Positions 11,331 through 23,559 of a stretch of 64,000 nt of DNA are shown here, in pieces. The DNA comes from Acanthosepion pharaonis (taxonomy: Eukaryota; Mollusca; Cephalopoda; Sepiida; Sepiidae): NCBI GenBank assembly GCA_903632075.3, contig CAHIKZ030000388.1, positions 251,501 through 315,500 on the forward strand. Direction: 5' to 3'. The stretch's first letter is position 1. Each line of letters starts with the position of its first letter. A program made the translations under genes and the position numbers. The notes under the pieces were generated by a model, which was not told the origin of the DNA, made no database searches, and saw only the letters and a list, made by a program, of their open reading frames with translations.

Positions 11331-13250
11331 TTTTGATAATCCCTGCAATTGTCTTAAGGAAATATGCTCCTGAACTGGCTCCTGTTCTCTAAAAATTTTA
11401 CAATAAATGTCTCACTCCTCCTTGCTTTCAAACTTGTTGGAAGTCCTCCTTTATAATTCCTATCTTTAACAACTCCAGGGAACCATCTAACCCCTCAAAT
11501 TATCGCTCTATTACTCTCTTACTTCTTTCTGACAAAGTATTAGAGCTCTAATCAATACAGAATTGATTAAGTATCTTAATTCACACAACCTCCTTTCAGA
11601 TCAGCAATATGGCTTCTGTTTTTCCAGGTCTGTTGCTGATGTGTTAACAGCTATCATTGAATTTTTCTATCAATCTTTAGATATAAATGCTGAAGTTTGG
11701 TCTGTGGCCCTATATATTTTAAAGGTGCTTGACAGGGTTTGGCATGCTGGACTTCTACACAAGATCAAGGCTATGATGTTGCTAGACAAATATTTGACTA
11801 AATCCAATCATTTCTAACACATCCTATAACAAAGATCATATTGAATGGACACGCATATAGTTCATTTCATATTAATGCAGGGTCCCCACCAGGTCTCTAT
11901 CCTTGGACATATACTGTTTCTGACCTTCACAAATGACCTTTCCAATGTCATTAGTTCCCAGCTAGGTAACTATGCAGAAGACAACTATTTACTCTTGTCT
12001 TAGTAGCAAGTCCGACAGATCTGACAAGGCAGAACTGGTAACTGCTCTCAAAAAGAACCTACAATCAGTTGTTAACTGGGGCCAGGAATGACTTGTAAAT
12101 TTTAATACTGCCAAAACAAAGCTGTTTTCATTTACTTACAACAGAGAACATTTTCTGCCTGCTATCAGCATGAGTTGTGCTAAACTCCAGGAGAGCAACA
12201 CTTTGCACCATTTTTGGACTCACGTTTTCCACTGATATGAAGAAGAGATTATAATAAACCACTTTCTGGGTCTACTGCTAGGAAAGTTGGTTTGCTGTTT
12301 CATGCCAGACAATTCTTCTCATCAGAATCCCTCTTGAACATATCTAAATCAAGCATCCATCTGTGCATTGAATACTGCTGCCATATCTGGTCTGGTATTC
12401 CTACTATATATCTAGAGATTCTTGACAAAATTCAAAAAAGGTTCAGTAATATTATTGGTTCTGTCCTGGCATCTGAAATTCAGTCACTTGTCATTAACAT
12501 GATGTGGCATCCCAATGTTTTTTTCTACCAAATATTTTTATGGTAATTGATCTGATGAGCTTTTTACCTTAGTGCCTTGACTGCATGAATTTAAATGTGC
12601 TACTAGATTGGCAATTAGGTCTCATCATTTTGGTGTTGAACTAGCTAGTTTTATTCTAATAGTTTTTTTCTTGCACTTCTTGCCTGTGGAACTCACTTCT
12701 GATTTCTTGCTTTTTTGATAACTACAATCTTCAGAAATTTAAATGCAACATAATTCATCATTTTATGTCTTCCTGAAGCCTGTTCCTTGATTGTCCTTTC
12801 CTTACATCTCCTCACAGTCTCCTTCTTTTTCACTTCCTATAACCCTTTGCATCCTAGTGGTGTTATTGCCTTCTTTCCGACTGATTGCTTTCCAGCTATC
12901 TACAATCTTTAAAAATTTAAATGCAATGTCAATTGCCATCTTCTGTCTTCTTGAAGCCTGTTCCTTTATTGTTCTTTCCTCACTTCTACTCACTAAAGTC
13001 TTCTCGTTCTCTTTCACTCCCTATAACCCCTTGTGTCTTAGTGGCATTATCACCTTGCTTCTGATTGATTGCTTCCCTGCTACCTAGAATCATCAAAAAA
13101 TTTAAATGCACCATCAATCGCCATCTTCTACCTTCTTGGAGCCTGTTTCTTTATTGTCCTTTCATCACATCTAGAGTCTTCTTATTCTCTTTTGCTCTCT
13201 GCAACCGCCTGTGTCCTAGTGTCATTGTCACCTTGCTTGGGGTGAAATGC
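11330..13250 (+). mobile_element. Non-LTR retrotransposon (Jockey-like, family J), reverse transcriptase pseudogene
   Basis: Best LINE copy in the window, truncated at the 5' end. The plus strand starts in the region before the RT (APELAPVL, then CFPNCWKSSSIIP-like), continues through LIKYLNSHNLLSDQQYGF and DRVWHAGLLHKIK, a PQGSILGP-like block near 11890, and the catalytic box near 11970, which reads YAED instead of YADD. A conserved C-terminal block (EYCCHIWSG, LDKIQKRFSNIIGS) lies at 12360-12480. Stops and frameshifts break the frame, and the altered catalytic box argues it is dead. The last 180 bp is present three times in tandem. No endonuclease domain is present. Clade from memory of Jockey/CR1-type RTs. 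Confidence 0.85.
12700..13250 (+). repeat. Triplicated LINE 3' end (about 180-bp unit)
   Basis: The terminal coding and 3' UTR of family J occurs three times head to tail, anchored by AATTTAAATGCA at about 12739, 12916 and 13100 and by CCTGTTCCTT-like and GTGTCTTAGTG-like blocks. Unit starts are about 177 and 184 bp apart. The first two units each end in GATTGCTT(T/C)CC before the next begins, so the junctions are alike. Confidence 0.8.
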
Positions 13251-13689
13251 TTAAAAACAAATAAGAAAAACATATCCAAGCTGGAGCTGCACAATCCTCA
13301 CTTTCCAGCCTTTGAAGACTTATTCTTCACACTGCAGCCCTCCCTACTGCAGATGCAACATTGTAAACCTATTGCTTCTCTATTGATATTTTAATGGCAA
13401 ATGTTCAGCTGAGCTCCATTTTCCAGTTATATCAATCCACTTTAACAGTTTAAACATAACATGCTAATGTCCTGGGTATGATGATAAACTACATTCAACA
13501 GCAAGATCAGGAGGTTTTGAAGAGCATGGAACCACATCTTAATTGCTGGTGTTCTCTGGTCCACCCTGACCTGTGGTGGTAGCACCTGTTAGGGTTCCAG
13601 CTATGGGCAAATAGTTGCACGCACTACTGGGATCAAAAAACTATGAAAGTGTAAAAATAGGTTTTAATACCAGGAATAAATTGTAAAAA

Positions 13690-13965
13690 ATTATTACTAG
13701 CGATGAATTATTGAAGGAAAAATTATGTCCAGGAATATATTATTACCAGTAGTACATTTTTGGAAAAAAACAAATTACCAGCAATACATTGAAAAAAAAA
13801 TAATAAATAAATATTACCAGCAGCACATTTAAAAAAAAAAAAAAAATTACCAACAACACATTTTAAAAAGGAAAAAAAAATATTACTAGTAATACAATTT
13901 TGGAAAAATATTACCAACAATACATTTTTGGGAAAAAAATATTACCAGCAATAAAAATATTGTCA
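13690..13965. repeat. Minisatellite, about 33-bp unit, seven copies
   Basis: ATTACCAGCAATACATTTT-like units start at 13742, 13774, 13812, 13846, 13882, 13910 and 13941, separated by A-runs. The minus-strand ORF here simply reads the repeat. Confidence 0.85.
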
Positions 13966-14089
13966 GTATTAAATAATCCATTGAGGTTGATATGTCGTAA
14001 AACCAAACCAAACCACACCACTTCCAGAGAGTCAAATCATCCTCATTTCCTTTGTATTTCAATAAGGAGACAGTTTCCCCACACACTGC

Positions 14090-14290
14090 TCCCCCACCCC
14101 CAAGAACTGCCTTTGTGGATGCTTCCCTCAACTATAATCTTGGCCTTTTTATGGGTTAACCTTTACCTTCCTCATCCTCATAATCCTTCCACTTCCTCCC
14201 ACCTTCCTTTTTATTCATATTCCATTTCTCATTCATCATAATTGTTTTAACACTTACCCTCTACCTTGAATGTCTCCTGAGCCCTGTATT
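14090..14290 (+). mobile_element. LINE family B 3'-end fragment
   Basis: CTTTGTGGATGCTTCCCTCA and the following text parallel the 9105 and 59500 copies (WNQLPRGCF and downstream). The overlapping plus-strand frame is retroelement-derived, not a host gene. Confidence 0.5.
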
Positions 14291-14790
14291 GTATTAATGT
14301 TAGTATGAAAAAATAAAAGCTATGACAAAATGCATAACCAATGGTTGTGACTTAAAAAAAAAAATGAAAAAAACTTTAAAAACAATAGCGTCATTCTGAT
14401 CTGTTGTTTCTGTGAAAATAAACGAATGTTGTTTTGGGAATGTCTGTACATTTTCAAATACCAGCATATGCAGCAAGAAAAGATTTATACATTGAGAAGT
14501 TTATAAATTTTTTTTCCCCCATTATAGAGTATAGACAAGCCTGTGTTTTCTCCCTAATCATTTCTAAGATGAAACAAGTGGCTAATTGATCTTGCAAAAT
14601 TAATTTTTCTAAATATTAATTAGTTTTCAATATTTTGAAAGGAAATTCAAACAAAGAAAATTAACATTTTTCTTCGTTTAAATTAAACACTCTAAATTGA
14701 AATAGTAAATGCAGCGGTGCAGCAAGAGTTCTCGGAGCCTGCGAGTAAAAGCATTTTTAGTGCACCATTGCTTACAAAGGAAGGGTTTTC
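14290..14790. other. AT-rich stretch, nothing recognised
   Basis: No coding or repeat signal. Confidence 0.5.
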
Positions 14791-15870
14791 TTCTTCTATG
14801 TGCTGTTGTTCAAGATGTGGGTGATCATAGTCCTCCACAATTTTCTATCCTTTGTAGCTCTGAGTAAGATTTGCCTTATCACCACCAATCTCACTCCTTA
14901 TTCTGTCATCCATTTGCAGAAGTATGTTAGGTAGGTGATTGGGGCTCTCCACAACTTCCTATCTTTTGTAGCACTTTTCTCTTTAATATCAAAGTAATAT
15001 TTGTTTCTTTACTATCCTTCCCAGTTCCTGTTCTGCCATCCATTTACACAAGCTCATTAAGTGGGTGATGGCTCTCCACAACCTCCTATCCTACATAGCT
15101 CTATGTAATATTTGTTTCTTTATTTACCCTCCCAATCTGTTCTGCCATTCATTAACACAAGCTCATTAGGTAGGTGACCATGGCTCTCCACAACTTCCTA
15201 TCCTTTGTAGCTCTAAGTAATATTTCACACTTTACTATGTCTCTCACTCCCTGCTCTGACAACCATTTACACAAGCTTGTTAGTTAGGTTACTTATTTGT
15301 GGTGAATGTCTTGTGAGGGGCAAATTCTCCAAGCGCCTTTTCCTCATTATATGTTCTTGAAATTACAACAGTCTCTTACTGATTCTAAGTATAAGAATCC
15401 TTTTTCTTTCCATTTTCCTTAAAATGTCCTTGTTAGTTTCATGTTCAGTGCATGGTATTCTCAGAATCCTTCTTTAGAACTACATTTCTTTAGCCTCAGA
15501 TCTTTTCTTCATCTGGGAGGAGATTGTCCAGCATTCACTGCTATGTAGGAGGGTTGATGTCACATAATGGTTTAGCATGCTTTTCTTGTAACAAACTTAA
15601 TTAACATATTTTATAAATTTTCATGACCTTCACACCTGTGCACATAGATAGCTGTCCCTCCTGCTTTATAAGTAAATGTGAAGTTATGGTTCTCCACAAC
15701 TTCCCATCCTTTGCATCTCTTTCATCAATTATTATAAGCCTTATTTTGGCAACAGTAAAATCATGTTCAATTCATGGGACATTTCAGTAAGTCTTCTGTA
15801 AATTATGGCTTTAAAAATGCATATTATATATAGTATTTATTCATGCAACACAAGATCTGATCAAAAAGTA
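14790..15870 (-). mobile_element. LINE family R C-terminus with four tandem units
   Basis: Minus strand encodes the RTE-like C-terminal part. At 14810-15300 the block containing GGCTCTCCACAACTTCCTAT and CATTTACACAAGCTCATTAG repeats about four times at 115-130 bp. At 15300-15600 single-copy sequence reverse-translates to parts such as EENMW/RRM-type and the SECW region. Frames are broken throughout. Confidence 0.75.
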
Positions 15871-15879
15871 TCATGACTG

Positions 15880-16260
15880 GTGGTATAAAAAGAAAACTAC
15901 AACACATATCAATTCAGCATTTAATCTCCTTTGAAATATTCCCCTTCTGAAGCTGCCCACTTTATCCAGTATTGTTTTCATTGATGGAAGCATCCCTGGA
16001 ACTTCTTTTTTGGGATAGTGGACAACTGCCTCACTGCATTCTCTTGGATTTCCTCAATGACTTGAAATTTTGTTCCTTTCAACCGGGTTTTGAGTTTTGG
16101 AAAGAGGAATAAGTTACAAAGGGTAAGATATGGGGAAGAATGTTGGACTTGACCAAAAACTGCTGCACAAGTCATGATCACTGATGGAGCCTCTGTAATG
16201 TGGTGAGATGACCACACTCTACACACTTTCCTTCCAAGCACTGCTATAAACAAGGGAAAT
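15880..16260 (-). pseudogene. Mariner transposase C-terminal remnant, copy 1
   Basis: Minus-strand frame 15978-16253 contains LFLFPKLKTRLKGTKFQVIE and IPKKKFQGCF, closely matching the C-terminal stretch of mariner transposases (the F-FPKLK block follows the last catalytic Asp). The preceding YSPDLAPCDF-type motif is degraded to SPYLTLCNL, so the catalytic residue is lost. Upstream transposase is absent. Part of it is duplicated at 16700. Confidence 0.8.
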
Positions 16261-16699
16261 GAGTAAGAATCTTATAAATTAGTATGTGCATTAGTGTTCA
16301 AGATCATTCTGTGCTAAGTGGCTTCACTCTTTATTTTTGTCTGCTGACATAAATAGCGCATATTTTACTTTAATAAGATTTCTTAAATATTCAGGCAGGT
16401 GGATAAAAATAAATATACTGATTAATAAATAAGTATTAATAAATGTAGTGCGGTTAAGTTAGACGCTATTTGTTTTCCTAGTTAATTTGAATAAGTGTTG
16501 CTCCTAGTCTGTTCTCGGCACTCTCTTCTGTTATCATCCAGGTCCAGGCTCCCAACCTTCTCAGTTTGTTTTTGTTCCTCTTTTCTCGTCTCGGTTTGAT
16601 TTTCCCATTTTGTCATTTATTTTTACCCTTCCCTCTCCATTAACGTGTGTCTCTTGATTGTGACTATCGGCAGAATACAGCAGCCACTCTTATTATTGG

Positions 16700-17055
16700 A
16701 TTTCCTAAATGTCTTAAAATTTTGTTCCTTTCAAGCAGGTTTTGAATTTTGGAAAGAAGAATAAGTTATAAAAGGAGAGATATGGGAAAAAATGTCAGAC
16801 TTCACCAAAAACTGCTGCACAAGTCATGATCACTAATGGAACCGCTATAGTGTGGTGAGATGACCACACTCTACATACTTTCCTCCCAAACACTGCTATA
16901 AATAAGGGAAATGAGTAAGAATCTTATGAATTAGTCAGTATGTGCATCAGTGTTCAAGATCATTCTGTGTCATGTGGCTTCACTCTTTATTTTTGTCTGC
17001 TGACATAAATAGCGCATATAAGATTTCTTAAATATTCAGGCAGGTAAGTGAAAAT
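16700..17055 (-). pseudogene. Mariner remnant, duplicated copy 2
   Basis: Sequence from about 16700 to 17055 repeats 16047-16405 in the same orientation (shared AACTGCTGCACAAGTCATGA, GAGATGACCACACTCTACA, TTTGTCTGCTGACATAAATA). The copies differ by scattered substitutions and small indels. The intervening 16410-16690 holds no recognised element. Confidence 0.8.
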
Positions 17056-17059
17056 AAAT

Positions 17060-17360
17060 AAAGTGACTGACTCATTGTGTCTACTTGAATATGAGTATTT
17101 GCTAAAATCATGTTTGAAGTGATAAAATTTGTTGGATTAATAAATAAAAGTCCATTACTTCTATAGAAATACTCTTTTATATATCAAAGATCAAAGCCTA
17201 TTTATTATGTATCCTGTTATATTAAATAATCTATCCTAATATATATTAAATAAGGATCTATTTATTATATATCATTTTATATTTTAAAGATTATGTTCTA
17301 TTTATTATATATTTTAATATTTAATATATATTTATATATTTTCACATATATGAAAGATGT
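17060..17360. other. AT-rich, TATTTATTATAT-like degenerate repeats
   Basis: Phrases like CTATTTATTATATAT recur at about 17200, 17260 and 17310, a short degenerate tandem. Nothing coding. Confidence 0.5.
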
Positions 17361-17364
17361 CATC

Positions 17365-18140
17365 ATTTTTTAATCATTTCACCACAACTAAGGCAATAAA
17401 GCCACTAAAACTCAAGGGCTAATGAGTGTTAGAGAATACGAAAAAGATACTATTAAAGTGAAAGAACAATAAAAGAATGAGAATTAAGAAGACAGAAGAT
17501 AATGATTCATATGGCATATAAATTTTTGAAGGTCAAAGTTGACTGGGAAGTAAGAAGCTGGAAGCGAGAAGTGTGATAAAAGAAACTGTAAGCATAGAAC
17601 TTATGGTTACATCTTGTTACATTTTGAGTACTGCACTTAAATTCTGGGTACCATAGAGTATTCATAGAAAAAGGCACAAGGAAGCTACATTATGGCAGTG
17701 GGAAAGTGATTGAAGCTGAGATGCCAGGTCAGGACTATTAACATTGCAGATTCTTCTTTGCATTTTATCAAGAATCTCTAAATATATGACAGAAGCACCA
17801 GACAGCAATATTCAAAGCAGAGTCTTATAAATATGTCAGATAGATTCTGGAGAGAAAAACTGTTTAGCATGATGCAGTGAACCAACATTAGTAGCAGCAG
17901 ACCTAGCAATTCATTCAATATACCCTTTCTACTTCCTGTCAGTGGAAAATATTAGACACAATGAGTCACTCTCTTGGCGGTTAGCATCAGACATGCTGAT
18001 GGAAGGTAAAATGTATTCTCTCAGATGATTAAGAGAGTGAAGTTTTATTTTGGAGGCATTAAAATTTACAAGCCATTCCTTGCCCCATTTAACAACAGAT
18101 TGTAGGTCATTTTTGAAATCAGCAGTCAATTTGACCTTAT
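17365..18140 (-). mobile_element. LINE family J 3' half
   Basis: Minus strand reads DLQSVVKWGKEWLVNFNASK and ISMSDANRQES (18129-17929), then the conserved C-terminal block with gaps, and ends in the 3' UTR at about 17370 (complement of the GTGTCTTAGTGGC / GGGTGAAATGA end). No R300 insert is present. Dead copy. Confidence 0.8.
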
Positions 18141-18149
18141 AATATATAG

Positions 18150-19450
18150 ATTAAATATGTCTTATTTAGTGCACATTTTGGGGTTGGTGGATATTAATGG
18201 ATATAGGTAGAAACCTATAATGCTAAATTTAAAATTCAGTTTTTGAAAATGCCAGATTTTATAGTTGGCATCAACGTGTTAAAAATATTCTACTCTTTAT
18301 TGCTTGAAACCCTGCCAAAAATAAGAGTTAATTATCAATACAATTATATTGTACCAGCAACTTATATAGTTTAGCTAAGTCTGGCACAAGGACATGATAA
18401 TTAAGCCTCCAGTGATAACTGAACTCATTAAACTAATAATCTGTCTGAAGAGTGAACTTGCTAGTCATCAGGGTCCAGCTGGTGCCCCAGTCAGTACCAG
18501 ACGCAAGTTGCTGGGTAATGGTAATATTAACTGTTTTCTTATAAGGAAACATTTGTCATTCATTGATCAAGCAGTTAGCGCTACTTGAGTTATGCTTTTC
18601 TTTGGTCCTTGACCATCAGGCTGGGATCTGATCTCCTCATCTCTAATTGTAATGGTAGCATTAACTGTTTCCTTATAAGGAAAAATTTGGCCTTTATTAA
18701 ATACTAGCCTAGAAGCCACCCTTTGGTTAGACTTTAGGCTAGCTCCTGTGGAGGGCTTTTGGGCCTTTGGACATTTACCTTCATCATCCTATGTACGTAA
18801 AAGTTATAAGAATTTAGAAATAATAAAATTATTTTATCTGTATTCAACACCTTAATTCAGCATAATCTTTCTTTGTATACAGAACTGATCTCTGTAGTTT
18901 GTTTACAATTACACTTATTTTACGTGCAATTTTTATTTTCTTTTAAAGTCACCATTCTTTATGATCCCTTCACATAAAGTCAACCCGAACTACCTAACAT
19001 TTTGAATATGTCACAGTACACATGCTAGAAAAAGAATACATATGAACAATGTACTGTACATGGCTTAAGTTTTAATTACAGTTTAATTAAACAATATCTA
19101 TTCCATTTCTGATGAAAAGTGAAATTAAAGTTAAACCTTTAATAAAGAATTGTCTTTTAAACATTTCACTCTGTTTCATATTTAAATTTAACTTTAAATT
19201 AGTTATTTAATTTTTTTTTTTTAATCGTGTGTTACTTCAGGTTCCTTGAAAGCGAAAAATGGATGGGCTCACATACACTGCGTTTTATTTATATTGAAGC
19301 AGCAACTTTCTCAAAGTTTTGAAACTTTCTTAAATCAATTTTTCAGGAAAAAATTTATGCACTGTTATTGCCCTTTCCAGCATTGACAGAGGTTTCCTTC
19401 CTAACCTTTTGTTTAAGGCAGTCTAGAATATCAAAATTTTTATAATGTCA
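18150..19450. other. Unclassified, with a 40-bp direct repeat
   Basis: GTAATGGTAATATTAACTG at about 18517 and GTAATGGTAGCATTAACTG at about 18648 are followed by the same CTTATAAGGAAA phrase, 131 bp apart. The rest shows nothing recognisable. Confidence 0.5.
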
Positions 19451-19462
19451 TTTTCTCTTAAA

Positions 19463-19860
19463 GTTATATGTGCTGGGTGGTTAGAACATTCACTTTCTGA
19501 CCATGAGACCCAGGTTCAAATCCCACCATGGTCGATTTGTCAGGAAGGCAACTTCCTGATGATATTGGACTGGATCAAGGTTGATCCCAGTGTGCGTCAC
19601 CTTTGGAAAGTTCCGGAAAACCATACCACGGGTTGACACAAGCCTTGTGAGTGAAATTGGGTAGACAGAACTCTTGTGGGCCGTCTATAGCCATGCTAGC
19701 ATGAAGCCACAAGTCATTGTGGCCAAGGGCTTGAGCCTGCTGGCCTTGTTCAAATTGTTGATCATGCTAGATGACACGCTCTCTCCCAGAAACTGTAACT
19801 AAGGTCTGCTCAGCATAGTTGCATTATAAACCACAGGTGGGCTCTGTGGGTGTTGAGAAA
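19463..19860 (+). mobile_element. tRNA-derived SINE (family F)
   Basis: Head GCTGGGTGGTTAGAACATTC has an A-box form and GGTTCAAATCCC at about 19513 is a near-consensus B box, spaced as in a tRNA. The body (CCACGGGTTGACACAAGCC and GGGCCGTCTATAGCC) is not shared with the other SINEs here. Single copy in the window, 3' end uncertain. Confidence 0.65.
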
Positions 19861-21270
19861 ACAAAAATGTGCCTGAGCAAGCGTCTGCAAGAGGGATTGG
19901 CTAGATGCCTTAGTAGACGGGTATCCTTGAATACAAGTGACCAGATATTATTATTATTATATGTGCCATCCATTTTAGCTGTTGCTGCTGTTGAAAGTCT
20001 ACAAGCGATGTGGTTTCTGATATTTTGTAAAGTTCTTTGTTAGTGATTCTGTAGTGCCAGTCCACAAGGTTTGAAGAAAGATGGTCTTCACTAAGACCAA
20101 CAGGCTTCATTCATTCAAAGCCATTATTAATTGTTGATCTTAGAAAGCAGTTGTATACAGCTGGCAGTTTAGATATTTCTGAATGTGTTTGGCATCATGT
20201 ATGACATACATTTGAAAGTCTTAGTCTGCCAAGAGTATTTAAGAACATGACTTGAGTTTTAGGCTATAAACATAAAGAAAATATCTCCATATAATACAGA
20301 TGTTTGTACTTATCTATTCACGAACTGTTTCGGTTGGCTTGTTTAATACAAAAGAGACATTTTTTTTTCATGAAAGAGAAAAACTGCTCTAATTCTGATA
20401 GCAGTGAGCATTAAGTAATCTTGTTCTCTGAGTGAAAAGTTTTAGTGAATTCTCAATTTTTATAAATCAAATGGCGTAAAAATATTTAGATTTGGGCATT
20501 AAATAAGGTTGATATGCTGCTAAACAAAAACCAACCAATCTTTCTTCTTGCTTTCCTTCATTACCTTATATGGGAGTTCGTATACTTTCCTTTCTGTGTC
20601 TACTATCAACATTGTGTCATCTGTATATCTTAGAGAAAGAAACATATTATATTTTTTTTTTTTTTTTTAGAAATTCATATAGGATTTTTATTTTTTAGAT
20701 ACCATATTTTGAAATAAACATTAATGGGTTAACAAAGGGAACAGGAGTAATTAAATAAACACAAGCAACAATTATTTTTCTGTTAAAAATTATTTCTATT
20801 CATTGTCTGTTAAAATATACAAAACATGAATTGACTAATTACACCTTCGACTGATGTAGATCTTTCTGTATGATACAGAAGCATTAATTATATTTTATAC
20901 TAAATGTGTTCTAACGATGATGCAACATTGTTTATGAATGAGAAAGTATACAAAATGTATAAAACAGTATTATATTAAATATAATTAATACTTTTGTATC
21001 ATATGAAAAGCTCTATTTAGTAGTGAATACAATGAAAGTAATTATAGTCAACATGTTTCTTGTATTTTATGCCAATTGCTTTTGTTAAATTGAATGTGTT
21101 TGCGTGGCCAATGAAAACTGAGCTCTCTTGTATGAAAATGAAATATCCAATGAAATCCAATCTTATCTAAAACTTGCTGTTTACATCACCTATCATAAGA
21201 TTTATTGAACAAATATGGCAAAACTTTCATCCATTTTAATGACTGCATTTTTGTTGTATTTTTGCCCTTC
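19860..21270. other. Unclassified AT-rich stretch
   Basis: A SINE-C-like tail phrase (TTTGGGCATTAAATAAGG then AAACAAAAACCAACC) at about 20490-20535 suggests a truncated retroposon. Nothing else is recognised. Confidence 0.4.
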
Positions 21271-21274
21271 AGTC

Positions 21275-21545
21275 ATTTATATGCCATTACGTTATACACG
21301 CTCAGGCGATCATGTATCTTTTGATACATGACTCACAAGGCAGATTTTTTTTTCACAGTAGGTTGCCATTTCTTTCTGCAGTAGACCAGTTCTACTATTT
21401 ACCCATAGCTGGGGGGAGAAGAGGATTCATACCTTTCCCAAGGGTATTAGCATGTAAGTGAATGTAATGGATTTGACTGGAATATGAACTTGGCTCTCTG
21501 ATTTCTCAATCTGAGCCACTATCCATTATTTCACTATGCCTCCTC
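21275..21545 (-). mobile_element. SINE family A
   Basis: Minus copy with TAGGTTGCCATTTCTTTCTG and CCCATAGCTGGGGGGAGAAG; the tRNA-like head lies near 21490-21540. Target duplication is not clear. Confidence 0.8.
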
Positions 21546-21739
21546 TTTTTGTCTTTACCAAGTTCAAATGAAATACACATGGCACCAAAATGCAACATTT
21601 ATTTTCTCGTTTTCTCATAACTGTCAGAATTTGCAACCAAATTTGGTAGAGGATGGAAAACATGACACCAAAAATCCAAAGGTGCCATAACAAAACTAAA
21701 CAATGAATTTAAGAAATAGGAAAATTTTGTTAGAAGCAA

Positions 21740-22085
21740 AAAAAAAGGTAATGACCTGCTATATAATATCAATTCTTCTATATGGCAGTGAATGCTGGGA
21801 AATTTCCTTACATAAAGTGAGGACTTGAGGCAATAGAGATGTGGTTTATAGCAGGATGGTAAGAATACCATGGGTGGAGCATGTAAGCAATGAGGAAGTT
21901 TTAAGGAAAATTGAAATGAGAAGGATTTATAGTTAGCATCGGAAAGAGTTGAAATTTCTAGGGCAATGAAGGCTTGGCGGAAAGTAATGTACCGAAAAGC
22001 TTGTGTAAATGGATAAAGAAGACTTGGTTATTAAAAAGGCAAATGCTGCTAAGTGCTATAAAATTTTTTGAAAATTAAGGTCTGG
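21740..22085 (+). mobile_element. LINE family R, RT C-terminal fragment
   Basis: Plus strand reads ISILLYGSECW, then IPWVEHVSNEEVLRKIEMR and LKFLGQ. This order (YGSECW, ...RIPW..HVSNEEVL, ...LKFLG) is typical of the region after the RT in RTE-like LINEs. Stops are present. Confidence 0.8.
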
Positions 22086-22349
22086 AGTACTTAACTGATT
22101 GTAATATATAGAAACTCCAGATTAGGTATTTCAAAATACTTTTTTTTTTATTGTTTTACATTTTAAGAATTCATGTAGTGTGAACCTATTTTGTTTTGGC
22201 TTTTTCAGGGGCATCAATTTACAGTGGATTTACAGAGAAAACTCTCTCTGCAATAGTAACTTCTATAAGATTTAATAAAAAAAAAAAAACATTTTAATAT
22301 TCGTGACTTGGAATGCTTAATCTATCATAATATAAACTGACAAAAAATG

Positions 22350-22810
22350 CTTAATATTTACATTATTCAGACTATTGTCCTCATCTTTGTCGCCATATTT
22401 ATTACAACATTAAGTTCTTCACTGACTTAATCAGGTATTGAACTCACACTCTTTGGGTCCTGTCATTGGATCTAACTAATGCCTTTATACACTGTACCAT
22501 GTGTCCTTGTTGTAATAAGTATGGTGACAAAGATGAGGTCAATAGTCCGAATAATGTAAATAGTGTACATAATATCTCATCTCAGAAATATAGACAGATA
22601 CTGAAGAGCTGAAACGTGATAAATATGGCAACAAAGATGAGGGCAATAGTCCGAATAATGTAAGTCATGTACATAATATCTCATCTCATAAATATAGATA
22701 CTGAAAGGCCAAAACGATTGTAATAAATATGGCAACAAAGGTAAGGACAATAGTCCGAATAATGTAAATAATGTACATAATACCTCATCTCAGAAATATA
22801 GACAAAAAAT
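22350..22810. mobile_element. SINE family D with tandem inverted tails
   Basis: A minus-oriented tail and tRNA-like part (22350-22500) is followed by three plus-oriented tail units (about 22505-22810) of roughly 100-118 bp, each with GAAACG- or AAAACG-type motifs, GGCAACAAAG-like and AATAGTCCGAATAATGTA. The CTGAAGA-hairpin is shortened in these units. Confidence 0.75.
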
Positions 22811-22869
22811 GATTATTTCTGGTTGTCATTATTGCAACAGTTCAACCTTTGTGCCTTATATGTCTACCA

Positions 22870-23425
22870 TTTGTCCATGCTTAGAATATTACTGCCACAT
22901 ATGGTCCAGAGCTCCTGTTTTATATCTAGAGATCCTTGTTCAAATCCAAAGATGAAACAGTAATATTATTGGTCCTGATCTGGCATCTCAGCTTCAGTCA
23001 CTTTCCCACCACCATAAAGTTGCTTCCTGTACCTTTTCTATAAATACTTTTATAGTAATTGTTCAGATAAGCTCTTTGTTATGATACCTAGACTTTATGA
23101 ATTTAAGCACAATACTAGACTAGCGACAAAGTCTCATCAATTTATAGTCAATTTGGGTAGATGTAACTGTAAGTTCTGTGCTAACAGCTTCTTTTCTAAG
23201 ATTTCTCACTTGTGGAGCTCTCTTCCAGTTCCATGCTTTCCAGTCTACTTAAATCTCCAAATTGAAAAATGCAACGTCAGTTGTTATTTGCTGTCCTTCT
23301 GATTACTCTTCCTTTATTCCAGCTCATTAGTAATGTTTCTGTTTTCTAATTCTTCCACACCCAGTAACTCCTTGTGTCTTAGTGGCTTTACTGTGTTGCT
23401 TGGGGTTAACTTGTTTAAAAAATAT
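22870..23425 (+). mobile_element. LINE family J 3' end
   Basis: Plus strand carries LEYYCHIW-type, PDLASQLQSLSHHH-type and IPRLYEFKHNTRLATKSHQF, SHLWSSLPVPCFPVYLNLQ, then the 3' UTR (TTGTGTCTTAGTGGC, TTGCTTGGGGTTAA). This gives the family J terminal block in one frame for about 70 codons. Confidence 0.85.
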
Positions 23426-23559
23426 TGCTGTTTCTTTAACTTTGTATTAAAAATAAATAACACAGATGGAATATTTATTAAAACAAGCTTTTAAAAAATG
23501 TTATGCAAATTAAAAGTTATCCCTTATGTAGTAAACACAATGTTTTACTCATATACTGG

